A DNA stretch of 64,000 nucleotides from positions 1 through 64,000 of the forward strand of contig NZ_LQPJ01000078.1 of the NCBI RefSeq assembly GCF_002101785.1, read 5' to 3'. The position numbers were made by a program, and so were the translations under genes. This stretch comes from Mycobacterium palustre (GTDB lineage: Bacteria; Actinomycetota; Actinomycetes; Mycobacteriales; Mycobacteriaceae). Shown here piece after piece: positions 52,651 through 61,030 of this stretch (its first letter is position 1; each line of letters begins with the position of its first letter). A model generated the notes under the pieces. It worked only from the letters and a program-made list of their open reading frames with translations. It was not told where the DNA came from and searched no databases.

Positions 52651-52800
52651 CCAACCGAGCGTACCCGGCGCTGCGAAGGTGCCGTTAACAGACTTGGCAC
52701 GGCGGCCGATCCATTCACGATTGGGTTTGTCAGAAGCGATTTGGCATCATTCGCAGCGGGTCCCGGGGTTAACCCACGAGAGGGGACGGGGAGCGCAGCC

Positions 52801-53595
52801 GTGAGCCTGGACAAGACACTGATGGCGGTGCCCGACGGGCACCCCGACGTGTTCGACCGCGAATGGCCGCTGCGGGTCGGCGACATCGACCGGACCGGCC
52901 GCCTGCGGCTGGACGCCGCGGCCCGCCACATCCAGGACATCGGGCAGGACCAGCTGCGCGAGATGGGCTTCGAAGAGACCCATCCGCTGTGGATCGTCCG
53001 CCGCACCATGGTCGACCTGCTCCGCCCGATCGAGTTCCGGGACATGCTGCGCCTGCGCAGATGGTGTTCGGGCACCTCGAACCGGTGGTGTGAGATGCGG
53101 GTTCGCATCGACGGGCGCAAGGGCGGCCTGATCGAATCCGAAGCCTTCTGGATCAACATCAACCGGGAGACCCAGATGCCGGCCCGCATCGCCGACGACT
53201 TCTTGGCCGGCCTGCGCAAGACCACCTCGATCGACCGGCTGCGCTGGAAGGGCTATTTGAAGGCGGGCAGCCGCGATGACGCCGCCGAGATCCACGAATT
53301 CCCGGTGCGGGTGACCGACATCGACCTGTTCGATCACATGAACAACTCGGTGTACTGGAGCGTGGTCGAGGACTACCTGGCCTCCCACCCGGAGCTGCTG
53401 CGGGGGCCGTTGCGCACCACGATCGAGCACGAGGCCCCGGTCGCGCTGGGCGACAAGCTGGAGATCATTTCGCACGTCCACCCCGCCGGATCGACCGAGC
53501 AATTCGGCCCCGACCTGGCCGGTCGCACTGTTACAACGCTCACATACGCGGTCGGAGACGAGACGAAAGCGGTCGCGGCGCTCTTCTCTCTGTAG
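52801..53595 (+). CDS. Acyl-ACP thioesterase-like protein (Rv0466-like)
   Basis: A 264-residue double-hotdog protein of the acyl-ACP thioesterase family, exactly as long as Rv0466. The first hotdog begins REWPLRVGDIDRTGRLRLDAAARHIQDIGQDQL. The second has RVTDIDLFDHMNNSVYWSVVEDYL, the DHMNN helix expected to face the substrate. It probably releases fatty acid from a carrier thioester or works in acyl selection; the true substrate is unknown. GTG at 52801 after GGGGAG. It sits between ramB and icl1, with icl1 starting 284 bases later. Confidence 0.9.
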   Translation: MSLDKTLMAVPDGHPDVFDREWPLRVGDIDRTGRLRLDAAARHIQDIGQDQLREMGFEETHPLWIVRRTMVDLLRPIEFRDMLRLRRWCSGTSNRWCEMRVRIDGRKGGLIESEAFWININRETQMPARIADDFLAGLRKTTSIDRLRWKGYLKAGSRDDAAEIHEFPVRVTDIDLFDHMNNSVYWSVVEDYLASHPELLRGPLRTTIEHEAPVALGDKLEIISHVHPAGSTEQFGPDLAGRTVTTLTYAVGDETKAVAALFSL

Positions 53596-53641
53596 CGAAC
53601 CGCCGGTACCGGCAATTTGCCCCGCTGACCTGCGAAAATAT

Positions 53642-53659
53642 AGCTACCGACGGGTAGCT
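53642..53659. promoter_or_regulatory. AGCTACC inverted repeat upstream of icl1
   Basis: Perfect inverted repeat: AGCTACC (53642-53648), four bases, GGTAGCT (53653-53659). It lies about 220 bases before the icl1 ATG and 46 bases after the thioesterase-like gene. Without a T-tract it is more likely an operator than a terminator; the cognate regulator is unknown. Confidence 0.45.
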
Positions 53660-53686
53660 TCTGAAACGGTTCAGTCGCCCCGTAAC

Positions 53687-53735
53687 CTTTGCAAGATTCG
53701 CAAAATCGCGCGGAGTCGTTGCCGAAATTGGCAAA
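53687..53735 (+). promoter_or_regulatory. TTTGCAA-type boxes upstream of icl1 (RamB/PrpR-like sites)
   Basis: Three related motifs: CTTTGCAA (53687-53694), TTCGCAAAA (53697-53705) and TTGGCAAA (53728-53735), within 200 bases of the icl1 start. RamB and PrpR proteins of mycobacteria and corynebacteria bind TTTGCAAA-like sequences at icl and prp promoters. The first two boxes, nearly adjacent and similar, look like the best pair. Confidence 0.5.
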
Positions 53736-53879
53736 TGAAACGGGTGGACCTGCATCAACAGCTATGCCATGGTCGAGTTAGCACGCCAGTGAAGTTGAGC
53801 CTTAGCTACCGCCGCGAGGCGGGTGGCGGCACAGTCCAGCAACCCTCGTCAAGAGAAAACCGTATAAGGAGCAAGCCCA

Positions 53880-55166
53880 ATGTCTGTCGTTGGCACCCCG
53901 AAGAGCGCCGAGCAGATCCAGCACGACTGGGACACCAACCCCCGCTGGAAGAACGTCACCCGGACCTACAGCGCCGAGGACGTCGTCGCGCTGCAGGGCA
54001 CCGTCGTCGAGGAGCACACCCTGGCCCGCCGCGGCGCGGAGGTGTTGTGGGAGCAGCTGCACGACCTGGAGTGGGTCAACGCGCTCGGCGCGCTGACCGG
54101 CAACCAGGCCGTGCAGCAGGTGCGCGCCGGCCTGAAGGCCATCTACCTGTCGGGTTGGCAGGTCGCCGGTGACGCGAACCTGTCCGGCCAGACCTACCCC
54201 GACCAGAGCCTGTACCCGGCCAACTCGGTGCCCCAGGTGGTCCGCCGCATCAACAACGCGCTGCAGCGCGCCGACCAGATCGCCAAGGTCGAGGGCGACA
54301 AGTCGGTGGAGAACTGGCTGGCGCCGATCGTCGCCGACGCCGAGGCCGGCTTCGGTGGCGCCCTCAACGTGTTCGAGCTGCAGAAGCAGATGATCGCCGC
54401 GGGCGCGGCCGGCACGCACTGGGAGGACCAGCTGGCCTCGGAGAAGAAGTGCGGCCACCTCGGTGGCAAGGTGCTGATCCCGACCCAGCAGCACATCCGC
54501 ACGCTGACCTCGGCCCGGCTGGCCGCCGACGTCTGCGGCGTGCCGACAGTCGTGATCGCCCGCACCGACGCCGAGGCGGCCACGCTGATCACGTCCGACG
54601 TCGACGAGCGCGACCGGCCGTTCATCACCGGCGAGCGCACCGTGGAGGGTTTCTACCGCACCAAGAACGGCATCGAGCCGTGCATCGCGCGGGCCAAGGC
54701 CTACGCCCCGTTCGCCGACCTGATCTGGATGGAGACCGGCACCCCGGACCTCGAGGTCGCTCGGAAGTTCTCCGAGGCGGTCAAGGACGCGTACCCCGAC
54801 CAGATGCTGGCGTACAACTGCTCGCCGTCGTTCAACTGGCGCAAGCACCTCGACGACAGCACCATCGCGAAGTTCCAAAAGGAGCTTGCCGCAATGGGAT
54901 TCAAGTTCCAGTTCATCACGCTGGCCGGCTTCCACGCGCTGAACTACTCCATGTTCGATCTGGCCTACGGCTACGCCCGCAACCAGATGAGCGCCTACGT
55001 CGAGCTGCAGGAGCGCGAGTTCGCCGCCGAGGAGCGGGGCTACACCGCCACCAAGCATCAGCGCGAGGTCGGCGCCGGTTACTTCGACCGGATCGCCACC
55101 ACGGTGGACCCCAACTCGTCGACCACGGCGCTGACCGGTTCCACCGAAGAGGGCCAGTTCCACTAG
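53880..55166 (+). CDS. icl1: Isocitrate lyase
   Basis: A 428-residue isocitrate lyase, splitting isocitrate to glyoxylate and succinate in the glyoxylate shunt; it can also serve as methylisocitrate lyase. The length matches M. tuberculosis Icl1 (Rv0467). The signature KKCGHLGGK contains catalytic Cys191. Other features: [18 protein letters not shown] with metal-binding Asp, and the C-terminal [28 protein letters not shown] ribosome-binding site precedes the ATG. Divergent ramB and the repeats above suggest control by carbon source. A 19-base hairpin separates it from fadB2. Confidence 0.99.
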   Translation: MSVVGTPKSAEQIQHDWDTNPRWKNVTRTYSAEDVVALQGTVVEEHTLARRGAEVLWEQLHDLEWVNALGALTGNQAVQQVRAGLKAIYLSGWQVAGDANLSGQTYPDQSLYPANSVPQVVRRINNALQRADQIAKVEGDKSVENWLAPIVADAEAGFGGALNVFELQKQMIAAGAAGTHWEDQLASEKKCGHLGGKVLIPTQQHIRTLTSARLAADVCGVPTVVIARTDAEAATLITSDVDERDRPFITGERTVEGFYRTKNGIEPCIARAKAYAPFADLIWMETGTPDLEVARKFSEAVKDAYPDQMLAYNCSPSFNWRKHLDDSTIAKFQKELAAMGFKFQFITLAGFHALNYSMFDLAYGYARNQMSAYVELQEREFAAEERGYTATKHQREVGAGYFDRIATTVDPNSSTTALTGSTEEGQFH

Positions 55167-55200
55167 ATAGGGGCGGGCTCGCCCGCTTGAGTTAGTCTGC

Positions 55201-55258
55201 CGAGCAGACGCAGAGTCGCCGTTCTGGTGCCCAGTCGATGCGACTCTGCGTCTGCTCG
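55201..55258. repeat. Long perfect inverted repeat between icl1 and fadB2
   Basis: CGAGCAGACGCAGAGTCGC (55201-55219) is followed after a 20-base loop by its perfect complement (55240-55258), a 19-base stem. It fills most of the 113-base icl1-fadB2 gap and ends 21 bases before the fadB2 start. The stem is more likely an RNA hairpin that separates the two genes' expression than a textbook terminator, as no T run follows. Similar hairpins with GAGCAGACGC I recall from other mycobacterial intergenic regions, so it may be a dispersed element. Confidence 0.8.
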
Positions 55259-55279
55259 CGCGTATAAGGAGGAACCACA

Positions 55280-56143
55280 GTGAGCGACGCAGCGATCCAG
55301 CGGGTAGGGGTTGTCGGGGCCGGGCAGATGGGCTCCGGCATCGCCGAGGTTTCCCTGCGCGCCGGTGTGGACGTGACGGTGTACGAGCCCACCGAGGCGC
55401 TGATCACCGCCGGACGCAACCGCATCGTGAAGTCGCTCGAGCGCGGCGTCAGCGCGGGCAAGGTCACCGAGCGCGAGCGCGACCGCGCGCTGAGCAAACT
55501 GACCCTCACCACCGACCTCAAGGACCTGGCCGACCGGCAGCTGGTGATCGAGGCCATCGTCGAGGACGAGGCCGTCAAGGCCGAGATCTTCGCCGAGCTG
55601 GACCGCGTTATCACCGACCGCGACGCGGTGCTCGCGTCGAACACGTCGAGCATCCCGATCATGAAGATCGCCGCGGCAACCAAGAACCCGCAGCGCGTGC
55701 TGGGGCTGCACTTCTTCAACCCGGTGCCGGTGCTGCCGCTGGTGGAGCTGGTCTGCACGCTGGTCACCGACGACGCCGCCGCGGCCCGCACCGAGGAATT
55801 CGCCGGCGCCGTGCTGGGCAAGCAGGTGGTGCGCTGCTCCGACCGGTCCGGCTTCGTGGTGAACGCGCTGCTGGTGCCCTACCTGCTGTCGGCGATCCGG
55901 ATGGTCGAGGCCGGCTTCGCGAGCGTCGCCGACGTCGACAAGGCCGTGGTCGCCGGGCTATCGCACCCCATGGGCCCGCTGCGGCTGTCCGACCTGGTCG
56001 GGCTGGACACCCTCAAACTCATCGCGGACAAGATGTTCGAAGAATTCAAGGAGCCGCAATACGCTCCGCCGCCGCTGCTGCTGCGCATGGTCGAGGCCGG
56101 CCGGCTGGGCAAGAAATCGGGCCAGGGCTTCTACAGCTACTAA
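55280..56143 (+). CDS. fadB2: 3-hydroxybutyryl-CoA dehydrogenase FadB2
   Basis: A 287-residue NAD-dependent 3-hydroxyacyl-CoA dehydrogenase: VGVVGAGQMGSGIAEVSLRAG near 8-28 (NAD fold), EAIVEDEAVKAEIFAELD, then HFFNPVPVLPLVELV with the catalytic His and substrate pocket, and the NALLVPYLLSAI hinge into the helical domain. It probably oxidises 3-hydroxybutyryl-CoA reversibly (Rv0468, 286). GTG start preceded by AAGGAGG. It lies downstream of icl1, so short-chain acyl-CoA and glyoxylate reactions are grouped here. Converges on pcaA. Confidence 0.97.
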   Translation: MSDAAIQRVGVVGAGQMGSGIAEVSLRAGVDVTVYEPTEALITAGRNRIVKSLERGVSAGKVTERERDRALSKLTLTTDLKDLADRQLVIEAIVEDEAVKAEIFAELDRVITDRDAVLASNTSSIPIMKIAAATKNPQRVLGLHFFNPVPVLPLVELVCTLVTDDAAAARTEEFAGAVLGKQVVRCSDRSGFVVNALLVPYLLSAIRMVEAGFASVADVDKAVVAGLSHPMGPLRLSDLVGLDTLKLIADKMFEEFKEPQYAPPPLLLRMVEAGRLGKKSGQGFYSY

Positions 56144-56159
56144 GGCCGCCCCGGCGGCC
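56144..56159. terminator. Hairpin between convergent fadB2 and pcaA
   Basis: GGCCGCC (56144-56150), two bases, GGCGGCC (56153-56159): a perfect 7-base stem in the 18-base gap between the stop codons. It may terminate both directions, but without T-tracts the evidence is only the hairpin and the position. Confidence 0.4.
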
Positions 56160-56161
56160 CG

Positions 56162-57025
56162 CTACTTGGCCAGGGTGAACTGGTTGACGTCGGTGTAGCC
56201 CTGCCGGAACAGCTTGGCGCAGCCGGTCAGGTACTTCATGTAGCGGTCGTAGACCTCCTCGGACTGGATGGCGATGGCCTTGTCCTTGTTGGCCTCGAGC
56301 GCGGCGGCCCAGGTGTCGAGTGTCCGCGCGTAGTGCAGTTGCAGGGACTGCACCCGGTTCACCTTGAAACCGGCGGCGACCGCGTGCTCCTCGACCGACG
56401 GAATGGTCGGCAGCCAGCCGCCGGGGAAGATCTCGGCGAGGATGAACTGGGTGAAGTGCACGATCTCGTGCGTCAGCACCATCCCGCGCGCCCGAGCCTC
56501 TTTGAAGGTCGGACGGCTGATGGTGTGCAGCAGCATCACCCCGTCACCCGGCAGCACCTCGTGGGCCATCTTGAAGAAGCGGCTGTAGCGCTGGCGGCCG
56601 AAGTGCTCGAAGGCGCCGATCGAGACGATCCGGTCGACGGGCTCGTCGAACTTCTCCCAGCCCTCCAGCAGCACGCGGCGGGCGCGGGGGGTGTCCATCT
56701 GCTCGAAGACCTTCTGGACATGTTCGGCCTGGTTCTCCGACAGCGTCAGGCCCACGACGTTGACGTCGTACTTCTCGATGGCGCGCCGCATGGTGGCGCC
56801 CCAGCCGCAGCCGATGTCGAGCAGCGTCATCCCCGGCTGCAGCCCCAGCTTGCCCAGCGCCAGGTCGATCTTGGCGATCTGCGCCTCCTGCAGCGTCATG
56901 TCGTCGCGCTCGAAGTAGGCGCAGCTGTAGGTCTGGGTGGGGTCCAGGAAAAGCCGGAAGAAGTCGTCGGAGAGATCGTAGTGCGCTTGCACGTTGCCAA
57001 AATGCGGCGTGAGCTGCACAGACAT
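56162..57025 (-). CDS. pcaA: Mycolic acid cyclopropane synthase PcaA
   Basis: A 287-residue S-adenosylmethionine-dependent enzyme that makes the proximal cyclopropane ring in mycolic acids. It begins MSVQLTPHFGNVQAHYDLSDDFF, identical in this stretch to M. tuberculosis PcaA (Rv0470c, 287). SAM motif I LLDIGCGWGATMRR, GAFEHFGRQRYSRFF with conserved Glu, and TGCAKLFRQGYTDVNQFTLAK end. It affects cording and virulence in M. tuberculosis. umaA, the related gene next to pcaA there, is absent here; fadB2 follows directly. A 145-base gap separates it from the prenyltransferase gene upstream. Confidence 0.97.
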   Translation of the reverse strand: MSVQLTPHFGNVQAHYDLSDDFFRLFLDPTQTYSCAYFERDDMTLQEAQIAKIDLALGKLGLQPGMTLLDIGCGWGATMRRAIEKYDVNVVGLTLSENQAEHVQKVFEQMDTPRARRVLLEGWEKFDEPVDRIVSIGAFEHFGRQRYSRFFKMAHEVLPGDGVMLLHTISRPTFKEARARGMVLTHEIVHFTQFILAEIFPGGWLPTIPSVEEHAVAAGFKVNRVQSLQLHYARTLDTWAAALEANKDKAIAIQSEEVYDRYMKYLTGCAKLFRQGYTDVNQFTLAK

Positions 57026-57170
57026 GAGAACGTAGGCCTTTCTGTATCTCCGGGGCCTGGGCGTCCTGGCAACCAGGAAAGCGGATTCACCCCCGATGCA
57101 TTCCCTGCATGCTAGCCGTTAAGGCTGTGCAAGTCGCATTGCCGACGCCCGGCGCCACGTCACGCCCAGG

Positions 57171-58181
57171 TCACAAGATGCGCAACGCCGCGCCGACCGC
57201 GAGGCCGACGACCAGCAGCGCGCCGGCCTGCCGCACGTGCACCCAGGCCAGCGCGGCGTACCACAGCGGCCACACCGGAAACCCCGGCGGCGGCTCGTCG
57301 GGCCGGGGCCGGCGGAAATACGGCCACACCTTGGCCAGCCGGGGCAGCGCCAACCCGACGATCAGCGCGGGCCAGGGCATCGCGCCCGCCGCCACCGCGA
57401 CCGCCACCAGCGCGTAAAAGCCCGCCATCATGGCCAGCGTGACCGTCCGGGCGCGCGCCTCGCCGAGCAGGACGGGCAGCGTCCGGATGCCCAAGGGCTC
57501 GTCGTAGCCGATCTTGTCGATGTGCTTGCCCATCAACACCGTCGTGCACAGCAGGCCGTACGGCAGCGACGCCAGCACGACGCCCCAGCCGACCGCGCCG
57601 AGAGCGGAGTAATAGGTGCCGCACACCATCAGCGGGCCCCAGACGACGAAGACGTCGGGTTCGCCGAGGCCGCGCTTCTTCAGCCGCAGCGGGGGCGCCG
57701 TGTAGGCGACGCTGAGGGCGAAGCCGCCGAGCGCGAAGGCGACCACCGGCCACCCGCGCGCCCACGTCAGCGTGACCAGGATCGCCAGGTCGGCGAGGTT
57801 CACCAGCAGGATCGCCAGGCCCAGCGTGCGGCGGCTGACCAGCCCGGACAGCACGGGATGCGGCGCGTACAGCGCGCGGGGGTACGTGGCGCTGTCGGTG
57901 CCGACCTGGGTGTCGTAGAGGTCGTTCATCAGGTTGTTCGCGATGTGCGCCAACGTGATTCCCGCGATGGCCAGCACCAGCCAGCGCCAGTCCAGCCCCG
58001 GTTTGCCGACCGCCAGCAGGGCGGCCACCAGCCCGGAGACCAGCGTCATCGGCAGCACGGCCGCGCGGGTCACCACGAGCCAGCGCGTCACGGCGTCCAC
58101 GGGTCCGTCGGGCGGGGGATTGGTGGTGCGCAGCGCGTAGGCCCAGGACCGCAGCCGCGAGCCCACGCTCACCTCAGGCAT
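57171..58181 (-). CDS. UbiA-family prenyltransferase
   Basis: A 336-residue multi-pass membrane enzyme of the UbiA family, with nine or so hydrophobic helices. The first Asp-rich motif is NNLMNDLYDTQVGTD (about 82-96) and the second is DKIGYDEPLGIRTLPV (near 220), which bind magnesium and prenyl diphosphate. It would attach a polyprenyl chain to an acceptor, but the acceptor is unknown; it is not the usual menaquinone enzyme MenA by position. I do not recall it at this site in M. tuberculosis, where pcaA and madR are close neighbours. Starts 12 bases after the madR stop, so probably one transcript. Confidence 0.92.
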   Translation of the reverse strand: MPEVSVGSRLRSWAYALRTTNPPPDGPVDAVTRWLVVTRAAVLPMTLVSGLVAALLAVGKPGLDWRWLVLAIAGITLAHIANNLMNDLYDTQVGTDSATYPRALYAPHPVLSGLVSRRTLGLAILLVNLADLAILVTLTWARGWPVVAFALGGFALSVAYTAPPLRLKKRGLGEPDVFVVWGPLMVCGTYYSALGAVGWGVVLASLPYGLLCTTVLMGKHIDKIGYDEPLGIRTLPVLLGEARARTVTLAMMAGFYALVAVAVAAGAMPWPALIVGLALPRLAKVWPYFRRPRPDEPPPGFPVWPLWYAALAWVHVRQAGALLVVGLAVGAALRIL

Positions 58182-58193
58182 GGGAGGGCCATT

Positions 58194-58916
58194 TCACGGC
58201 GCGCGCGGCGGCAGGATCGGCGAGGGATGCGGCTGGCCCCGGAACTTCTCGAGCGACCCACCCGCCTCGACGATCCCGCAGATCGCGCTCCAGCTCAGCA
58301 TGGTCAGGTAGTCGATCAGGTCGTCGGCGCTCATCCGCGGATCGGAGATCCACGAGTGCGTGGCCAGTTGCACGCCGCCGACGATCATGTACGCCCAGGG
58401 TTCCACCCCGCCGGTGTCCATCCCGGCCTCCTGCATGCGGCGGCGCAGCATCATCGCGAGCATGCGGGCGATGATCCGCTCGGAGTCGGCGATCACCTTG
58501 CTCTTGGTCGGTGAGCTGTTGGCCATCACGAAGCGGTAGGGCTCGGGTTCCTCGGCCACCGTTTCGACGTAAACCCGGATGATCTCCCGGGTCAGGTCGA
58601 AGCCGTCCAGGTTGGACGACAGCGCCCCGGCCATGTTGGGAATCAACGTCGCCTGCGCGAACCGCATCAGCACCGCGGTGGTCAGGTCGTTCTTGTCGAC
58701 GAAGTAGCGGTACAGCACGGTCTTGGACACGCCGATCTCGGCGGCGATCTCGTCCATGCTCAAAAAGCGGCCGTGCCGGCGAATCGCGACGATCGTGCCG
58801 TCAACCAGTTCGTTCCGGCGCTCCACCTTATGTCGGTGCCAGCGCCGCTTGCGGCCATCCGTCTTTACGGTCACAGCCGGGATTTCCTCTGCCACGCCTC
58901 GCCGCTTCCCACTCAC
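58194..58916 (-). CDS. madR: MadR-like TetR regulator of mycolate desaturation
   Basis: A 240-residue TetR regulator with a basic N-terminus (GRKRRWHRHKVERRNELVDGTIVAI) and HTH at about 53-77 (MDEIAAEIGVSKTVLYRYF). Corresponds to M. tuberculosis Rv0472c (234), MadR, reported to control the desaturases DesA1/DesA2 in response to acyl-CoA. GTG start at 58916; the GTG eight codons in would give the M. tuberculosis length. The UbiA and pcaA genes follow. It faces a DUF445 gene across a gap with nested inverted repeats. Confidence 0.92.
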   Translation of the reverse strand: MSGKRRGVAEEIPAVTVKTDGRKRRWHRHKVERRNELVDGTIVAIRRHGRFLSMDEIAAEIGVSKTVLYRYFVDKNDLTTAVLMRFAQATLIPNMAGALSSNLDGFDLTREIIRVYVETVAEEPEPYRFVMANSSPTKSKVIADSERIIARMLAMMLRRRMQEAGMDTGGVEPWAYMIVGGVQLATHSWISDPRMSADDLIDYLTMLSWSAICGIVEAGGSLEKFRGQPHPSPILPPRAP

Positions 58917-58921
58917 ATGAC

Positions 58922-58978
58922 GCCCCCGATACTACGGCTTGCGGGTCGCCTTTTGGCGATAGGCCGGGTATCGGGGGC
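58922..58978. promoter_or_regulatory. Nested inverted repeats between madR and the DUF445 gene
   Basis: GCCCCCGATAC (58922-58932) pairs perfectly with GTATCGGGGGC (58968-58978), and inside lies TCGCC-TTTT-GGCGA (58946-58959). The element starts 5 bases upstream of the madR GTG and ends 54 bases before the facing gene. It may be a two-part operator for MadR or an RNA/cruciform structure; no binding evidence exists. Confidence 0.5.
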
Positions 58979-59032
58979 CGCTTTGAACAGGGAGAGTCAC
59001 ACTAATCGCCCTCCGCGATAGATGATGGTGGG

Positions 59033-60400
59033 GTGGCACACAGAGCCGCGCCTCCGGGCGCAACCCCGGGCCGGGAGTCGAGTGACCCGACAACCGGGGC
59101 GGCGCGGCGGGCCCACACCTCCTTCGCGGAGTCCTTCGCCGGGGCCGATCCGGAGGCCGACGCCGAGCGGCGGGTGGCGCTGCGCCGGATGAAGCTCGTC
59201 GCCATGAGCTTCCTGGTGGGGGCCACCGTCGTGTTTCTGGCCTGCCGCTGGGCGCAGGCCCACGCCGGCGCGCCCGCGTGGGTCGGCTACGTCGGCGCGG
59301 CCGCCGAGGCCGGCATGGTCGGCGCCCTGGCCGACTGGTTCGCCGTCACCGCGCTGTTCAAGCACCCGCTTGGGATCCCGATCCCGCACACCGCGATCAT
59401 CAAGCGCAAAAAGGACCAGCTGGGGGAGGGCCTGGGCACCTTCGTGCGGGAGAACTTCCTGTCGCCGGCGGTGGTGGAGACCAAGCTGCGCGACGCGCAG
59501 GTGCCCAGCCGGCTGGGCAAGTGGCTCTCGGAATCCGCGCACGCCGAGCGGGTCGCGGGCGAGACCGCGACGGTGCTGCGGGTGCTGGTGGAGCTCCTGC
59601 GCGACGAGGACGTCCAGCAGGTGATCGACCGGATGATCGTGCGCCGCATCGCCGAACCGCAATGGGGGCCCCCGGTGGGCCGCGTGCTGTCGACCCTGCT
59701 GGCCGAAAACCGCCAGGAGGCCCTCATCCAGCTGCTGGCCGACCGGGCGTTTCAGTGGTCGCTGAACGCCGGCGAGGTCATCCAGCGGGTGGTCGAACGC
59801 GACTCGCCCAGCTGGTCGCCCCGGTTCATCGACCATCTCGTCGGCGACCGGATCCACCGCGAGCTGATGGACTTCACCGACAAGGTGCGCCGCAACCCCG
59901 ACCACGAGTTGCGCCGGTCGGCGACCCGGTTCCTGTTCGAATTCGCCGACGACCTGCAGCACGACCCGGAGACCATCGCGCGCGCCGAGGCGGTCAAGGA
60001 ACAACTGATGGCGCGCGACGAGATCGCCGGCGCCGCCGCGACGGCCTGGACGACGCTGAAGCGGCTGGTGCTCGAGGGCGTCGACGACCCGTCCAGCACG
60101 CTGCGCACGCGGATCGCCGACACGGTGGTCCGCATCGGGGAGTCGTTGCGCGACGACGCCGACCTGCGCGACAAGGTCGACAACTGGATCGTGCGGGCGG
60201 CCCAGCACCTGGTGTCGCAGTACGGGGTGGAGATCACCGCGATCATCACCGACACGATCGAGCGCTGGGACGCCGAGGAGGCCAGCCGCCGCATCGAGCT
60301 GCACGTGGGCCGCGACCTCCAGTTCATCCGCATCAACGGCACGGTCGTGGGCTCGCTGGCCGGCCTGGTGATCTACACGATCGCGCAGCTGTTCTTCTAG
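59033..60400 (+). CDS. DUF445 membrane protein (Rv0473-like)
   Basis: A 455-residue DUF445 protein, almost the length of Rv0473 (456). A cytoplasmic N-terminus of 55 residues precedes a membrane helix (about 60-80, VAMSFLVGATVVFLACRWA) and GYVGAAAEAGMVGALADWFAVTALFKHPLGIPIPHTAIIKRKKDQLG, a strong DUF445 signature. A long helical, charged middle follows, and a last helix at the C-terminus (IVGSLAGLVIYTIAQLFF). Function unknown. GTG start. The gene opens a rightward series with the Xre regulator 85 bases later. Confidence 0.93.
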   Translation: MAHRAAPPGATPGRESSDPTTGAARRAHTSFAESFAGADPEADAERRVALRRMKLVAMSFLVGATVVFLACRWAQAHAGAPAWVGYVGAAAEAGMVGALADWFAVTALFKHPLGIPIPHTAIIKRKKDQLGEGLGTFVRENFLSPAVVETKLRDAQVPSRLGKWLSESAHAERVAGETATVLRVLVELLRDEDVQQVIDRMIVRRIAEPQWGPPVGRVLSTLLAENRQEALIQLLADRAFQWSLNAGEVIQRVVERDSPSWSPRFIDHLVGDRIHRELMDFTDKVRRNPDHELRRSATRFLFEFADDLQHDPETIARAEAVKEQLMARDEIAGAAATAWTTLKRLVLEGVDDPSSTLRTRIADTVVRIGESLRDDADLRDKVDNWIVRAAQHLVSQYGVEITAIITDTIERWDAEEASRRIELHVGRDLQFIRINGTVVGSLAGLVIYTIAQLFF

Positions 60401-60409
60401 TAGTGCTAA

Positions 60410-60435
60410 CAAGTGCTTGCATTTGCAAGCACTTG
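60410..60435. promoter_or_regulatory. 26-base perfect palindrome, candidate operator of the Xre regulator
   Basis: CAAGTGCTTGCA (60410-60421) and TGCAAGCACTTG (60424-60435) are exact complements around TT. The site lies 51 bases upstream of the Xre-family gene's ATG. Size and symmetry fit an autoregulatory operator. CTAACAAGTG just before may be part of the promoter. Confidence 0.7.
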
Positions 60436-60485
60436 GCTTTAGTCTGGTGCCGTCAAGATCAAATTGTCGGACCCAGGAGCACCCA

Positions 60486-60896
60486 ATGCCGTCGGAGGAG
60501 AAGCTCGCCGCCAAGGTGTCGACGGCGGCCTCGGACATGGCCTCCGACATCGGCAGCCTCATCCGCGACCTGCGTGAGAACGCGCAGGTGTCGCTGCGGC
60601 AGCTCGCCGAACGCTCCGGCGTCAGCAACCCCTATCTGAGCCAGGTCGAACGCGGGCTGCGCAAGCCGTCCGCCGACGTCCTGAACCAAATCGCCAAGGC
60701 GCTGCGGATATCCGCCGAGGTGCTCTACGTCCGGGCCGGGATCCTCGAGCCCAGCGACAAGAGCCAGGTCCGCGACGCGATCGTCACCGACACCGCGATC
60801 ACCGAGCGCCAGAAACAAATCCTGCTCGACATCTACTCCTCGTTCACCCAGCAGAACGAATCCGCCGATGAGGGATCCCCGACCGAAGCCGAGTGA
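60486..60896 (+). CDS. Xre-family regulator (Rv0474-like)
   Basis: A 136-residue DNA-binding protein. HTH at about 20-75: LIRDLRENAQVSLRQLAERSGVSNPYLSQVERGLRKPSADVLNQIAKAL. The C-terminal helices may dimerise. Matches Rv0474 (140), which has been reported as a copper-responsive repressor in M. tuberculosis. The ATG follows AGGAGCACCC; a longer reading would start inside the palindrome and is rejected. The preceding 26-base palindrome probably serves it. hbhA follows 134 bases later with its own promoter likely. Confidence 0.9.
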   Translation: MPSEEKLAAKVSTAASDMASDIGSLIRDLRENAQVSLRQLAERSGVSNPYLSQVERGLRKPSADVLNQIAKALRISAEVLYVRAGILEPSDKSQVRDAIVTDTAITERQKQILLDIYSSFTQQNESADEGSPTEAE

Positions 60897-61030
60897 CCGC
60901 ATAGCCCGCCGGGGCTCATGGTTACCCGAAGGGAAGGGCCCGCCGAGGAGCCGCTCCTGCCCCATATCGACAGCAAAGAGTCAGTAACACCGATAACACC
61001 GATAACCAACAAATCACGAAAGGAAGCACC

